A stretch of DNA of 64,000 bases from NCBI GenBank assembly GCA_023391185.1, contig JAEWBI010000020.1:1-64000 (forward strand), read 5' to 3'. This DNA comes from Bacillota bacterium. Lineage in GTDB: Bacteria > Bacillota_I > Bacilli_A > RF39 > UBA660. The translations under genes were made by a program, and so were the position numbers. Of the stretch, positions 39,804 through 48,801 are shown one piece after another. The notes beneath the pieces were generated by a model, which ran no database searches, had not been told where the DNA came from, and saw nothing but the letters and a program-made list of their open reading frames with translations. Each line of letters opens with the position of its first letter. The first letter of the stretch is position 1.

Positions 39804-41036
39804 TTATTCTAAATTAACTTTTGAAGCAATAATAACTGGAACTACATTACATACAGTTTCTTTTGCTTCTCCATAAACTTTAGATATAATATCATCAATT
39901 TTTTTTGCTGCATAACCTGAAGAAACATTATACTCAGAATTTGTCCAATAACAATTAGCAGTTGATAAGTAACTAAATTTATCATTATGATAACCATAGT
40001 ATCCATTATAAGTTGCTGTCTTAGTAAGTTCTGATGTCATTCGATTAGCATATTTCAAATTACCTGCTACGACATTGGAGATGCCGCTTCTTACTAAATT
40101 GGTATCCATAATATCTGTCGATATAACTCCCATAATATCACCTGCAGTTAATTCCCTTGTTGGTACCGTCCAACCATTAGTAACACTTGCTAATAACGAA
40201 GAATAGTCATTAAATGATCCTGTAGCATATGTATTTTTAGGATTAGGTAATAGAGTTACTGTATCGTCACCTAATGTATTATTTTTATCTAATACATAAG
40301 TTGCTATACAATTATCACCTATTTCTGAACATTTTTTATTATTAACTACATCATATAAAACTGTATCTCCTAAATTATAACGCGTATCACTTGAACTGTA
40401 TCCACCAGCGTATTGTTCTGCCATGATTTTTATTACAATTTGAATTGATGACTTAATTTGATAGTTAGGGTCATTTTGCTTAAGTTCTAACTCACTTTTG
40501 TCAAACTGATATGCTTTAGTTCCCCATAAACTATCAAAAGCATCATCACCTGAATCAAGTGGCCAAGATATTGAAACTTCAAAATAACTCTCTCCACCTT
40601 TAGATAATATATAGTTCTTACTTAAATTCATATTAATGTGAAATGGATAATTATGCGATAAAACATCACCAATATAATCTGAATCAATAGTGCCTTCATT
40701 TACCACAAAATTATTTTCTGCATCACCAAGTAATCTTGCTGACTCGATTGAGTAATTAAGTTCAGCATCAGAATCGCCCAAATTCTTGATATTAATCATT
40801 TCGTGAGATGTTTCCATACCTGGATATATATCTGAAAGTGATATAACAACCTCATTTGAAACAGGTTGACCATCTTTATTTAATTCAATATACCATGCTT
40901 TAACACCTATTTCTGCAGACACATCAGCTAAACCACTATATGCAAACCAGGCAAGTGTTACAGATATAAATGAAACTACAATAAAAACTAAAGACATTAA
41001 GTTTAGTTTTAAATAAAGTTTGTGCTTTTCTTCCAT
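39804..41036 (-). CDS. SipW-type exported protein with extra C-terminal domain
   Basis: A 410-residue protein, last gene of the signal peptidase/ATPase operon. The leader has a short charged tail, one helix (about residues 12-32) and SVTLAWFAYSG, a SipW-type cleavage region. Residues about 35-215 look like a TasA-like beta domain (SLSDIYPGMETSHEMINIKN with the DPG/PGM turn). After it comes a separate domain of about 190 residues with GWTVPTREL, ANCYWTNSEY and VVPVIIAS, which resembles the C-terminal lectin-like or FISUMP-type modules of gut-bacterial surface proteins, with a few cysteines (two or three pairs possible). A tip or adhesin role is an inference. Confidence 0.7.
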   Translation of the reverse strand: MEEKHKLYLKLNLMSLVFIVVSFISVTLAWFAYSGLADVSAEIGVKAWYIELNKDGQPVSNEVVISLSDIYPGMETSHEMINIKNLGDSDAELNYSIESARLLGDAENNFVVNEGTIDSDYIGDVLSHNYPFHINMNLSKNYILSKGGESYFEVSISWPLDSGDDAFDSLWGTKAYQFDKSELELKQNDPNYQIKSSIQIVIKIMAEQYAGGYSSSDTRYNLGDTVLYDVVNNKKCSEIGDNCIATYVLDKNNTLGDDTVTLLPNPKNTYATGSFNDYSSLLASVTNGWTVPTRELTAGDIMGVISTDIMDTNLVRSGISNVVAGNLKYANRMTSELTKTATYNGYYGYHNDKFSYLSTANCYWTNSEYNVSSGYAAKKIDDIISKVYGEAKETVCNVVPVIIASKVNLE

Positions 41037-41063
41037 TTATATCACCTCAACTAATTTAATATT

Positions 41064-41645
41064 TTAACTTTTTGAATTTGATCTTCTTTTTTCTTCTTTT
41101 GCTAGTAAAACAGAGATAAATTCATTACCAATAACAAATATTAACGGTAGGATTATAAATAAATAAAATCCTATCTTTGTACCAACAATTTTATATATTA
41201 ATGAAAGCGTTACAACTCTGTATTTTACAACTCCATATAACTGGCTTTCATAAACTATAGGATCTTCAACTATATTAGTTAATCCTTTAGAATGGAAAAT
41301 ATAATCTCCATTTTCATCCTTATTAATCTCTACAACTTCATGTGTAATAATCTTGTCTTTAAAACTTCCACTCTTGCCTAAATAACTAATAGTATCCCCA
41401 ACTTTAATCTCAGATGGTTCAACTTCCTTTGAAACTAGAACGTCTCCTATTTTGTATCTAGGTTCCATACTTCCTGAAATTACTGTAAACATTCTATAAT
41501 TGAAGAATGATAACTTATTATCACTAAAACGTTGTAAAAATACAACAAGTATAAATGCGATTACTAAAAATATTACAATTGCATTTAATATTTTACTAAT
41601 AATATTTATTATCTTATTTTCTTTTAATTGCTTAATTAAATTCAT
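41064..41645 (-). CDS. sipW: Signal peptidase I, SipW type (S26B)
   Basis: A 193-residue membrane peptidase. After one N-terminal helix (about residues 18-37) it has SGSMEPRYKIGD with catalytic Ser59, ITHEVVEI with His102 replacing the lysine of ordinary bacterial signal peptidases, and NIVEDPI with a likely acidic residue Asp128. The Ser-His pair defines the archaeal/ER-like group that contains Bacillus SipW, which processes TasA. A second helix near residues 160-180 is present. It lies nine bases after the DUF2357-like gene and directly precedes a substrate-type gene, so processing of locus proteins is the obvious role. Confidence 0.92.
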   Translation of the reverse strand: MNLIKQLKENKIINIISKILNAIVIFLVIAFILVVFLQRFSDNKLSFFNYRMFTVISGSMEPRYKIGDVLVSKEVEPSEIKVGDTISYLGKSGSFKDKIITHEVVEINKDENGDYIFHSKGLTNIVEDPIVYESQLYGVVKYRVVTLSLIYKIVGTKIGFYLFIILPLIFVIGNEFISVLLAKEEKRRSNSKS

Positions 41646-41654
41646 TTTTTTTAC

Positions 41655-42785
41655 CTACAAATAATCTTGTGTCCTTTCTAAATATTCATCTATCGCGCTT
41701 TTAAATTTATCTTTAATATCTGCGCTACCTACTAAGACCTTATTTTTTTCGTCTTTTATTTCAGCTGTAACCATGCTAAGTATTTGTTCCTCTGTAATTT
41801 TAATTCCACTGTTTAACATAAGCATGACTACTCTTTGCAATTGCTGCTTTATCATAATAGCAGCATATTTTTTCAATTGTTCTTTTTCTTTTCTTTTAGA
41901 TGCATAAATAGAATCCAGAACAAAATAATCCATCAAAAATGAATCATCCAAAATACCTTTTAATACATCATTACCTGTACTATCTGAACTATCGCTAGAA
42001 TCAGATAAATTCTCATCATAAGTCTGTAAAAATGTCCATAATTTTGTTGCTACTTGAAAATTAGGATTCTTTAAAATTAGGTTTGTCTTTTTAATTGGTG
42101 GAATTACAAATGGGACATGAAGTTTATTTAAAGCTTTTATCATTTCACTTCGTTGCCACCCAGTAAGATAATCCTTAACTCTTTTAAGTCTTTCCTTAAT
42201 TTTTTGTATTTCTTTTTTAAACTCTGATATATTTTGACCTTCAGGTAATTCTTCTAGTGAAACTTTAAATTCAATACTTACTTTTTCTCTAGAAGTTTTT
42301 GTTGAACCTGCATATTCTAAAGTTTTGGTGCTTTTTGCTTCAATGTCATCAAGCATAGCCTGTTTTTTTAAAACAAAGCGGTTCATAGTATCTATTAATG
42401 TATAAAGAAACCTATTCTCATAAGTATTATAGGTTTCTTCAGGAAATGTTATAAATAGTTTAGATGGTTCAACATCTTCAGTCTGTTCATTAATTTTATC
42501 AATAAAATGTGTATGTCTAGTTAAGTGTTTTACACTATCTACACTAGTTTTTTTTGCTTTTTCTATTTTTACTATAGCAGACTCAGTATATAGTGCCACT
42601 TTAGCTCTAACAACAATATTTTCAAGATATGGACAAGCATATTCAAGTTCTTCTAGCCAATTTAAAGACATTAGTTCACTTTCAAAATCTGATTTGAAAT
42701 ACATTTCTGATTTCAGATTTTTTTTAAATTGTTCACTTTTTTTATTTAACTCTGCATCTACTTTAATTCTTGATTGCCTTGCCAT
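41655..42785 (-). CDS. DUF2357/McrC-like partner of the AAA+ ATPase, nuclease-less
   Basis: A 376-residue soluble protein, mostly helical and charged. The stretch ETYNTYENRFLYTLIDTMNRFV resembles the DUF2357 signature (N-x-x-ENRF followed by a helix) seen in McrC-like partners of McrB-type ATPases. No PD-(D/E)XK nuclease core can be made out, and the protein is shorter than nuclease-bearing relatives. A run of Ser/Asp (SDSSDSSDST) lies near residue 270. It is ten bases downstream of the ATPase gene. I infer that it controls or is remodelled by that ATPase rather than cutting DNA. ATG at 42785 fits the GGTG site better than ATG 42791. Confidence 0.55.
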   Translation of the reverse strand: MARQSRIKVDAELNKKSEQFKKNLKSEMYFKSDFESELMSLNWLEELEYACPYLENIVVRAKVALYTESAIVKIEKAKKTSVDSVKHLTRHTHFIDKINEQTEDVEPSKLFITFPEETYNTYENRFLYTLIDTMNRFVLKKQAMLDDIEAKSTKTLEYAGSTKTSREKVSIEFKVSLEELPEGQNISEFKKEIQKIKERLKRVKDYLTGWQRSEMIKALNKLHVPFVIPPIKKTNLILKNPNFQVATKLWTFLQTYDENLSDSSDSSDSTGNDVLKGILDDSFLMDYFVLDSIYASKRKEKEQLKKYAAIMIKQQLQRVVMLMLNSGIKITEEQILSMVTAEIKDEKNKVLVGSADIKDKFKSAIDEYLERTQDYL

Positions 42786-42801
42786 ATACATTCACCACTC
42801 T

Positions 42802-44343
42802 CTAAAATGACTTCTTAAGTCTTTCTAAATATTGAATACATTCAGACATTGATTCATCTCCAAATGTCTTATGCAAATACTTTATAAAAGGATCAATTTC
42901 ATCACGTATTAATGAAATATTTAACTGATCAAATTTACGAAATATCTTCTTTGAAATAAAATAATCAATACCATCAACTTCTTTACCACCACATGAAACA
43001 TAAACTGGTACAAAGGCATTTAATTGTTTCATAATACGATTACCGAACGCTACGCGGAAATGATTGATAACATAAAGTTCCATATCTTGTATTTTTTCAA
43101 TTGATTTTGCGCTAACTGGTTTGTCTTCTTGAGCCTTTTTAAATAGTGATTCAAGATAACTTGAATTGATACTCATAGCTTCTTGTTCTCTACTCTTAAA
43201 TGGATCACAACGAGTATTGATATCAATTGGCATTGCACGGTCATAAACTTTATCTGTAACCATAAAAGTTGAATCATCATTATTGATTGTTCCAATATAC
43301 CACAAATTGCCAGGTAATTTAAGTTTACCATCTACAATTCTTTCAGGATCATCTGCCCAACCACTTGATACAACAGGAATAATCCACTCTTCTCTAGAAG
43401 GCATTTCAAGAATTGAAAGCATCTCAGCGAAATAATATTCAACACGCGCGATATTCATTTCATCTAGAATAATTGTATGAATATCATCATCTAGACTAGC
43501 AACATAAAGTTCTACCAAAACTTTTGTTTCATTAAACTTTTTAGTGAACTCATTGAAGTACCCTATTAATTCTGTTTTATCTCTCCAAGAAGGTTCTACT
43601 GAAGCAACGCAAGAATCTTTATTTATAAATTTTCCCCATGCATATGCAAGTGAAGTCTTACCTGTTCCAGAAATACCTTGTAAAATTATTAACTTACCAG
43701 AAGCTAATCCAGCAATAAATGCTCTTAAAAGTCCTGGTTCATAGTATAAGTGCAATTGTGTTGCCGAAAAGCAACGAAAGTTATCAACTAATTCTTCCAG
43801 AGTAAGATTGTTATTGTAATTTTTAGGTTTAAATCCTTTGAATCTCCTATCAATACTACATAACATAGGGAATCTAGAATTAATACCTGCTAATTCATCT
43901 GCATCTAAATCTTCTTCCTCTGATAAGTTATCGCTCTCTTCTTTTTCTTTATCATCTGGTTTTAATCCTAGTTGCGAAACTTTCATAGCCATAATTTCAT
44001 CTTTTTCTTTCATAAGTTTCGCAACTTGATCATTTAAATCTGATATTTCATTTAATAAATCTTCTTGATTCATTCTCTTTTTACCTAGTTTAAAGAAACG
44101 CATTAATCGTGTAACTATTAAAAAGATTACTAAACCTACAATTATAACAAGGACTGCAACTAATATCCATAACAATATCCATTCGCCCTCTTGAAAACTT
44201 CCCTTATAACTATTTACTATCTTTAAGTATGATTTAATACTAAACATTTGGGCTAATCCTTCACCTATAGCCTTTATAATGAATAATAAACCATCGAAAA
44301 ATATTGAAATAAATTCATAGAAAAATCTTAAAAACGTATTCAT
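42802..44343 (-). CDS. Membrane-anchored McrB-like AAA+ ATPase
   Basis: A 513-residue protein. Residues 1-50 include an amphipathic/hydrophobic stretch, and residues 55-80 form a membrane helix followed by a basic MRFFKLGKKRM, so the rest is cytoplasmic. A short coiled coil (about 91-120) and an acidic linker lead to an AAA+ domain: Walker A GISGTGKT (223-230), Walker B IILDEMN (291-297), sensor GTINNDDST (351-359) and a probable arginine finger DRA (368-370). The DEMN and GTxNxDDS motifs are of the McrB/AAA_5 type. It overlaps the signal-peptidase fusion gene by four bases and is followed by the DUF2357-like gene. It looks like a membrane-tethered remodelling motor serving the secretion locus, not a restriction enzyme. 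Confidence 0.8.
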   Translation of the reverse strand: MNTFLRFFYEFISIFFDGLLFIIKAIGEGLAQMFSIKSYLKIVNSYKGSFQEGEWILLWILVAVLVIIVGLVIFLIVTRLMRFFKLGKKRMNQEDLLNEISDLNDQVAKLMKEKDEIMAMKVSQLGLKPDDKEKEESDNLSEEEDLDADELAGINSRFPMLCSIDRRFKGFKPKNYNNNLTLEELVDNFRCFSATQLHLYYEPGLLRAFIAGLASGKLIILQGISGTGKTSLAYAWGKFINKDSCVASVEPSWRDKTELIGYFNEFTKKFNETKVLVELYVASLDDDIHTIILDEMNIARVEYYFAEMLSILEMPSREEWIIPVVSSGWADDPERIVDGKLKLPGNLWYIGTINNDDSTFMVTDKVYDRAMPIDINTRCDPFKSREQEAMSINSSYLESLFKKAQEDKPVSAKSIEKIQDMELYVINHFRVAFGNRIMKQLNAFVPVYVSCGGKEVDGIDYFISKKIFRKFDQLNISLIRDEIDPFIKYLHKTFGDESMSECIQYLERLKKSF

Positions 44344-46592
44344 ACTTCCTCACTCCCAAAATCCCCAACTTTATTAGATATATCTTCATAAATTACTTTT
44401 TCTTTAAGATCATCTGGTATTAGTGAAACAATTTCCGCCAAATTCTCTAATTTTTTATTAACAAAGATATAATCTGCTATATATATATTGCCACGGTCTT
44501 TTTCTTTAATATTGCTGTCTTTACTAAAAACTAAAGCAAACTTATATCCACTTTTTTTGATTTTTTTAATAAAAACCTTATGTTTCAATAGTTCTTGAAA
44601 TGTTACTAAGATAGCTGTATTCTCTTTAGAATATTTATCTTCAATCATCTTTAGTAGTTTTTCAAATTTCTTTTCTTTATCATACAAAGTCTCTGGAATA
44701 TGGAAAACATACTTTTTACCAAAATCAAATGTTGTCATATCATTAATTAGTTGAATTAATAATAAAGTCACTAATACAGATATTTTATCCTCAGCCACAA
44801 TTCCTTGTTCATATGTTTTATCTATAACATATGAACTATATACTTTACTAAAAGAAATATTATGTTCTAATTTCAATCCATATATTTTATTTTTAGTTGC
44901 TATTTTTTCAATATTTAGATTAAATAAATTTGTCTCTAATTTTTCAATAAAACTTTTTAATAATTCAGCATATTTTTTTTGTATAATAATTATTTGTTTA
45001 ATTAATGTATCAATCTTGTATTCATCTAATTCCTTTGAATATCTAGTCAATAGTTTTTTATAAAAATCACGTCTTGGACCTATTTCTTCAATTGAATCTT
45101 TGGCCTTTTCAATATTAGCTATCAACATAAATACTTGTGCGTATTCATTAACTATTGCTTCATACTTGCGATTAGAACCAGTATATTTCTTAACCAAACC
45201 AGTTGATACATTGTTAATTGTCTTTTCCAGTCTTAACATTAGACTTTTCTTACTTGTTTCACTACTATCTTCTTCATAGTAATTATAATACTTAGCATCA
45301 ATATAATTAATTGTGAAAGTATTCTTAATGTTATTTCTAATTCCTGTTTCACTAACTTTTACTTTATCACTATTTATTAAAACCTTTACTAAACGATTAA
45401 TCTCTTCTTTTTTTATTAACATAGCAGTATCAATTATATTTTGATTTCCTTTTCTGTCTTTCAAAAAGTTTAGATTTATTTTAGTTAAGCTTGAATCTTC
45501 TAAAATAATTTCATCGTCTTCTTCTACATCTTTATTAATAACAGGAGTATTAGTTGAATCTGATTGTTTACTATTTTTCATATTATTTGCTATTTCTAAT
45601 AGTGCAGAGCTATCTAATTCAGATATATCTACAGAAATATTTCTATATAATAAAGTTTTATCTAAATTATCCTCATCTTCAACTATATTAGTTTTTTCAA
45701 TTAATTCCTCTTTTTCAACTTTATATTTTTCATCAACTTCATCATTTACTGAAATTACTCTAAAGAATGAGGTTTTACCAAGTTCATTTTCTAAATCAGC
45801 TTCAGATATTTCATCATTTTTTTGACTCGAAATTTCTTTAACCTTTTCTTCTTTTATTTCAACCGGTATATCTTCTAACCTATTTGAAACATTAGGAACT
45901 TCAACAATTTTTCTCTCAACTTTTACTTGTTTAGTTTGTTCTTTTGAAGCTTCTATTTTTTTTCTAGGATAAACAGACTTAATAAATTTTAAAACAACTG
46001 GTATTATTCTCTTTTCAAGTACTTCTGAAATTTCATTAACTAGCATTGTTTTAGGTTTGTTACTATTTTTCTTATCGTCTTCTTTATTTTTCTTAACAAC
46101 TATACTAAATAAAACTAATGTAATTATTAGAGTTATTAATACTGCTGGGTTAAATATTGTCTTTCTTAAAATTCCAAAACCAGCTAATTTTGCAACTTTC
46201 TTTCCTACTATTTGACTTTGATCTATTGGATCATCTTTTGTATTATTAGCATCACCTTTTGTTACATAAGTTCCATTATAAACCTCTATAATACGGTGTG
46301 TTACATACTCTCCATCAATTTCATATGTTACAATATCATTTAATTTAACGTCTTGTGTTATTTTGGTAATAATCCAATCACCAGCACTTATTTCTTTTTC
46401 CATACTGCCTGTTTGAACTTCAAATATTGAATATCCAAAAAAGTCAGTATAATTTTTATTCATTATTTTAGTTTGTATGCCTGTATATATTGTTACTAAT
46501 AAAATAATTCCAAATATACCTATTAATATATTCAATAAAAAATTTATTATTTTTTCAATTATATTTATTTTTTTGGAATCGATATTTACCAC
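44340..46592 (-). CDS. SipW-type signal peptidase fused to a large cytoplasmic extension
   Basis: A 750-residue fusion. Residues 1-170 are a complete S26B signal peptidase: N-terminal helix (about 15-37), TGSMEKEISAGD with Ser63, YVTHRIIEV with His99, GDANNTKDDP with acidic residues 120-121, and the closing helix at about 148-167. Residues 170-750 are predicted cytoplasmic: a Lys/Glu-rich linker with repeated hydrophobic-acidic segments (KTSFFRVISVND, KTLLYRNISVDI, a near-repeat), then a mostly helical region and a C-terminal alpha/beta part (AILVTFQELLK, FALVFSKDS, YIFVNKKL). The extension matches no family I can name. It opens the operon and the start is GTG 46592 with a weak ribosome binding site. 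Confidence 0.8.
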   Translation of the reverse strand: MVNIDSKKINIIEKIINFLLNILIGIFGIILLVTIYTGIQTKIMNKNYTDFFGYSIFEVQTGSMEKEISAGDWIITKITQDVKLNDIVTYEIDGEYVTHRIIEVYNGTYVTKGDANNTKDDPIDQSQIVGKKVAKLAGFGILRKTIFNPAVLITLIITLVLFSIVVKKNKEDDKKNSNKPKTMLVNEISEVLEKRIIPVVLKFIKSVYPRKKIEASKEQTKQVKVERKIVEVPNVSNRLEDIPVEIKEEKVKEISSQKNDEISEADLENELGKTSFFRVISVNDEVDEKYKVEKEELIEKTNIVEDEDNLDKTLLYRNISVDISELDSSALLEIANNMKNSKQSDSTNTPVINKDVEEDDEIILEDSSLTKINLNFLKDRKGNQNIIDTAMLIKKEEINRLVKVLINSDKVKVSETGIRNNIKNTFTINYIDAKYYNYYEEDSSETSKKSLMLRLEKTINNVSTGLVKKYTGSNRKYEAIVNEYAQVFMLIANIEKAKDSIEEIGPRRDFYKKLLTRYSKELDEYKIDTLIKQIIIIQKKYAELLKSFIEKLETNLFNLNIEKIATKNKIYGLKLEHNISFSKVYSSYVIDKTYEQGIVAEDKISVLVTLLLIQLINDMTTFDFGKKYVFHIPETLYDKEKKFEKLLKMIEDKYSKENTAILVTFQELLKHKVFIKKIKKSGYKFALVFSKDSNIKEKDRGNIYIADYIFVNKKLENLAEIVSLIPDDLKEKVIYEDISNKVGDFGSEEV

Positions 46593-46630
46593 AACTAAAC
46601 GCCCACTTTCCTATTTTCATTGTCTATATA

Positions 46631-46659
46631 ATTTTACCATAAATCGACATTCTTTACAA
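46631..46659 (-). promoter_or_regulatory. Promoter of the signal peptidase/AAA ATPase operon
   Basis: On the minus strand TTGTAA (46654-46659), 17-base spacer ending TTATGG, then TAAAAT (46631-46636). The TATGG just before the -10 is shared by four other promoters in the locus. Confidence 0.55.
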
Positions 46660-46680
46660 CAATATCAAAATTATTTTAAC

Positions 46681-46714
46681 AAAAAAATACATGATTAAGT
46701 TCATGTATTTTTTA
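46681..46714 (-). terminator. Terminator of the GLUG-protein operon
   Basis: Stem AATACATGA/TCATGTATT with a T run on the minus strand; it separates the GLUG operon from the signal peptidase operon. Confidence 0.85.
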
Positions 46715-46726
46715 TATTATATTTTA

Positions 46727-47260
46727 CTATACTGATTGTTCTTCTTTACCATATTTTAGTTCTATAATTAATGCATAGAATTCATATATAAATATTAAGA
46801 AACTTGGTACAAGAACAATAAATAAAAATCCCCATTTTGATTCAATTATTGATAAAAAACCACCAATTTTTTCATATACTTTGCTAGATTTACCTATAAC
46901 AAAATCCATTGAATAAGCTGCTCCGTTTTCAAAAGAAATCGCGTCATCATCAGGATGTGTCTGACCGACTTTTCCTAAATCAATACTAACTGAACCATCA
47001 GAAGCAATTTTATATGCAAATATTTCATCACCTACTGCAATTTTGTCTATCTTTTTAGCTTCTACAAAAACTAAATCACCTTTTTTATAATTTTCAGAAG
47101 ATAAGTCTCCTTTTATTAAGATTAAAGATGTGTCCCCAAATTGCGTAACACCATATTTATTAAAATTTAATAATAGTAATGTAACTGCTATTACAAATGC
47201 AAAAAATATGACTCCAAGTATTCCTACTAATATTTTCTTTATAGCTTGTATTACCTTCAT
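46727..47260 (-). CDS. Signal-peptidase-like protein lacking catalytic residues
   Basis: A 177-residue protein with the layout of the neighbouring SipW-type peptidases: N-terminal helix (about 9-32), then FGDTSLILIKGDLSSENYKKGD, which aligns with FGYSIFEVQTGSMEKEISAGD of the fusion protein. The catalytic Ser is Asp52 here (GDL for GSM). The THR/THE histidine is also missing (SVSIDLGKV where YVTHRIIEV is expected). The DD-rich loop and the C-terminal helix are kept. It is probably a non-catalytic partner, chaperone or substrate-binding relative of the active enzymes. The ATG at 47260 has AGGTG upstream; the longer frame to 47305 has none. Confidence 0.75.
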   Translation of the reverse strand: MKVIQAIKKILVGILGVIFFAFVIAVTLLLLNFNKYGVTQFGDTSLILIKGDLSSENYKKGDLVFVEAKKIDKIAVGDEIFAYKIASDGSVSIDLGKVGQTHPDDDAISFENGAAYSMDFVIGKSSKVYEKIGGFLSIIESKWGFLFIVLVPSFLIFIYEFYALIIELKYGKEEQSV

Positions 47261-47328
47261 TTTATCACCTACTACAATAATAACATAATTCGACATAGTT
47301 ATCAATATTTATGCCTAATTATTTTTAA

Positions 47329-48231
47329 TTAACACCCACTTGTTTCTTCAACAGAAAATTCTTCAACATTATAATTTTGACTAAAAATTTTCTTGTAAAA
47401 CATAAGGCTCTTACTGTCCTTTCCATTTATACTAAATTTAATTTCGTTAATATATCCATTCGAATCACTCATATAAGAACTAAAGCTATTAATATCTTCA
47501 TTTATGGATAATTTATTAGAATCCCAAGTAATTTTAATACATTTTTCACTTTGAAAAGAATTAGATACAACTAATCTGTCATAATTAGTGTAATTCTTAT
47601 AATTCAAAGATATTTTCTCAGTTGTTATATCACTTTTATGAAGTATAAAATTACCACTTAATGTTTTACGATATGGTGAATTACTTGTAAGAGTTATATT
47701 GACAACTAAATCAGTTAAGGTATACTCAGGATCAGTTGCAACAATGTCAAAATATAACTTATTCTCTACTGTTTCATTTTTCCACTTATACCCTTCTAAT
47801 TCACATGTTTCCTTATTATAACTACTTACATCAATTCCATCAGTACTATTATTTTCACAATTTTGGATACTAGTAAGTACCCCGTCTTGTACATTTGAGT
47901 CACTACCATTTAAATTGCATTTTGCTTTAGTAGCAGCTTCACCTTCGATAGTACACGTTGCAGTATAATTAATATCATAGCCTGTTGCGACACTACTATT
48001 CAGACTATTTTTAATATTAAAAAATACACTATCACCATTCCAAAGATTATTAACATTTTTTAAAGTAGTATCACCTAAGTTTTCACTGCTCAGATAAAAA
48101 CCGTTTGATTCTAAATAATAATTCCATATTGAATTTGATACATATTTTCCATAAGTAAAACTAAGTATACCTATAAAGAAGCTTATTATAAGTATCATTA
48201 TTTTAAATTTATGTTTTTTTATTAATTCCAT
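47329..48231 (-). CDS. SipW-type exported protein, cysteine-containing
   Basis: A 300-residue protein with a basic start, one helix (about residues 10-27) and SFTYGKYVSNS, a SipW-type leader. The mature region has cysteines clustered between residues 85 and 150 (CTIEGEAATKAKC, QNCENN, KETCELEGYKW) plus one near the C-terminus, allowing disulfides outside the cell. Beta-rich sequence throughout, with no recognised domain. It lies 11 bases after the next exported gene upstream, in the GLUG-protein operon. Confidence 0.65.
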   Translation of the reverse strand: MELIKKHKFKIMILIISFFIGILSFTYGKYVSNSIWNYYLESNGFYLSSENLGDTTLKNVNNLWNGDSVFFNIKNSLNSSVATGYDINYTATCTIEGEAATKAKCNLNGSDSNVQDGVLTSIQNCENNSTDGIDVSSYNKETCELEGYKWKNETVENKLYFDIVATDPEYTLTDLVVNITLTSNSPYRKTLSGNFILHKSDITTEKISLNYKNYTNYDRLVVSNSFQSEKCIKITWDSNKLSINEDINSFSSYMSDSNGYINEIKFSINGKDSKSLMFYKKIFSQNYNVEEFSVEETSGC

Positions 48232-48242
48232 ATTTCATCATC

Positions 48243-48794
48243 CTAATCTTTTGTTTTTTGCCAGCTATTAATTTCTATATTAATAAAATCAACTAAATCT
48301 GCATTTATCTGATCATTATACTCTGATGGAAAACTAACTTTAAGTTTATATTGTTTTGCTTGTGCTGTTTCAAATCCTAGTTCCTGTACTGGAGAATTAC
48401 AAACTAATTCGTTTTCTGCATTACGTGAATAATTCTCATCACATGTAAGAACCAATTGCTCTTCTTCAGCATTTAAACTATATAAACTAATAATAAGAGG
48501 AACTAGATGATATGTCTTAATTATTATTTTATATTCAACTGCTACATTACTTATTTTATCTAAATCATTATTAGTTATGGAAAAATCATATTCTTTAGTT
48601 TCACCTGGCTTTAAATCAATTATTGATAATTCAAGCTCATCTAAACTTTTTGTATTAAATACAAATTTTGCAATTCCTCTATCTATATTTTCCATTGTAA
48701 CATTGGAATTGAAAAATGAATATGTTATTCCACAACCAAATAATATCATTGCAAGCAATAAAACAATTGTTAAAAGTTTATATTTTAGCACCAT
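48243..48794 (-). CDS. Small SipW-type exported protein, TasA/camelysin-like
   Basis: A 183-residue protein with a leader helix (about residues 6-24) and CGITYSFFNSNVTMENID, close to the SipW cleavage pattern of camelysin and TasA. The mature domain begins with a strand (RGIAKFVFNT) and carries IIDLKPGETKEYDFSITNN, the LxPGxxxxxxFxVxN pattern common to TasA/CalY domains. This is the clearest TasA/camelysin-like domain of the locus. It is translated seven bases after the GLUG protein gene. Confidence 0.75.
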   Translation of the reverse strand: MVLKYKLLTIVLLLAMILFGCGITYSFFNSNVTMENIDRGIAKFVFNTKSLDELELSIIDLKPGETKEYDFSITNNDLDKISNVAVEYKIIIKTYHLVPLIISLYSLNAEEEQLVLTCDENYSRNAENELVCNSPVQELGFETAQAKQYKLKVSFPSEYNDQINADLVDFINIEINSWQKTKD

Positions 48795-48801
48795 ATTTCA
48801 C

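Noticed and set aside
42802..44343. McrBC-type restriction or other defence system.
   Set aside because: The ATPase is membrane-anchored, the partner lacks a visible nuclease core, and the neighbours are signal peptidases and exported proteins rather than methyltransferases or toxins.
44340..46592. EAL-like phosphodiesterase domain at the C-terminus of the fused signal peptidase.
   Set aside because: Only short hydrophobic strands such as FALVFSKDS and YIFVNKKL recall that fold; the EAL motif and the metal-binding residues are not present.
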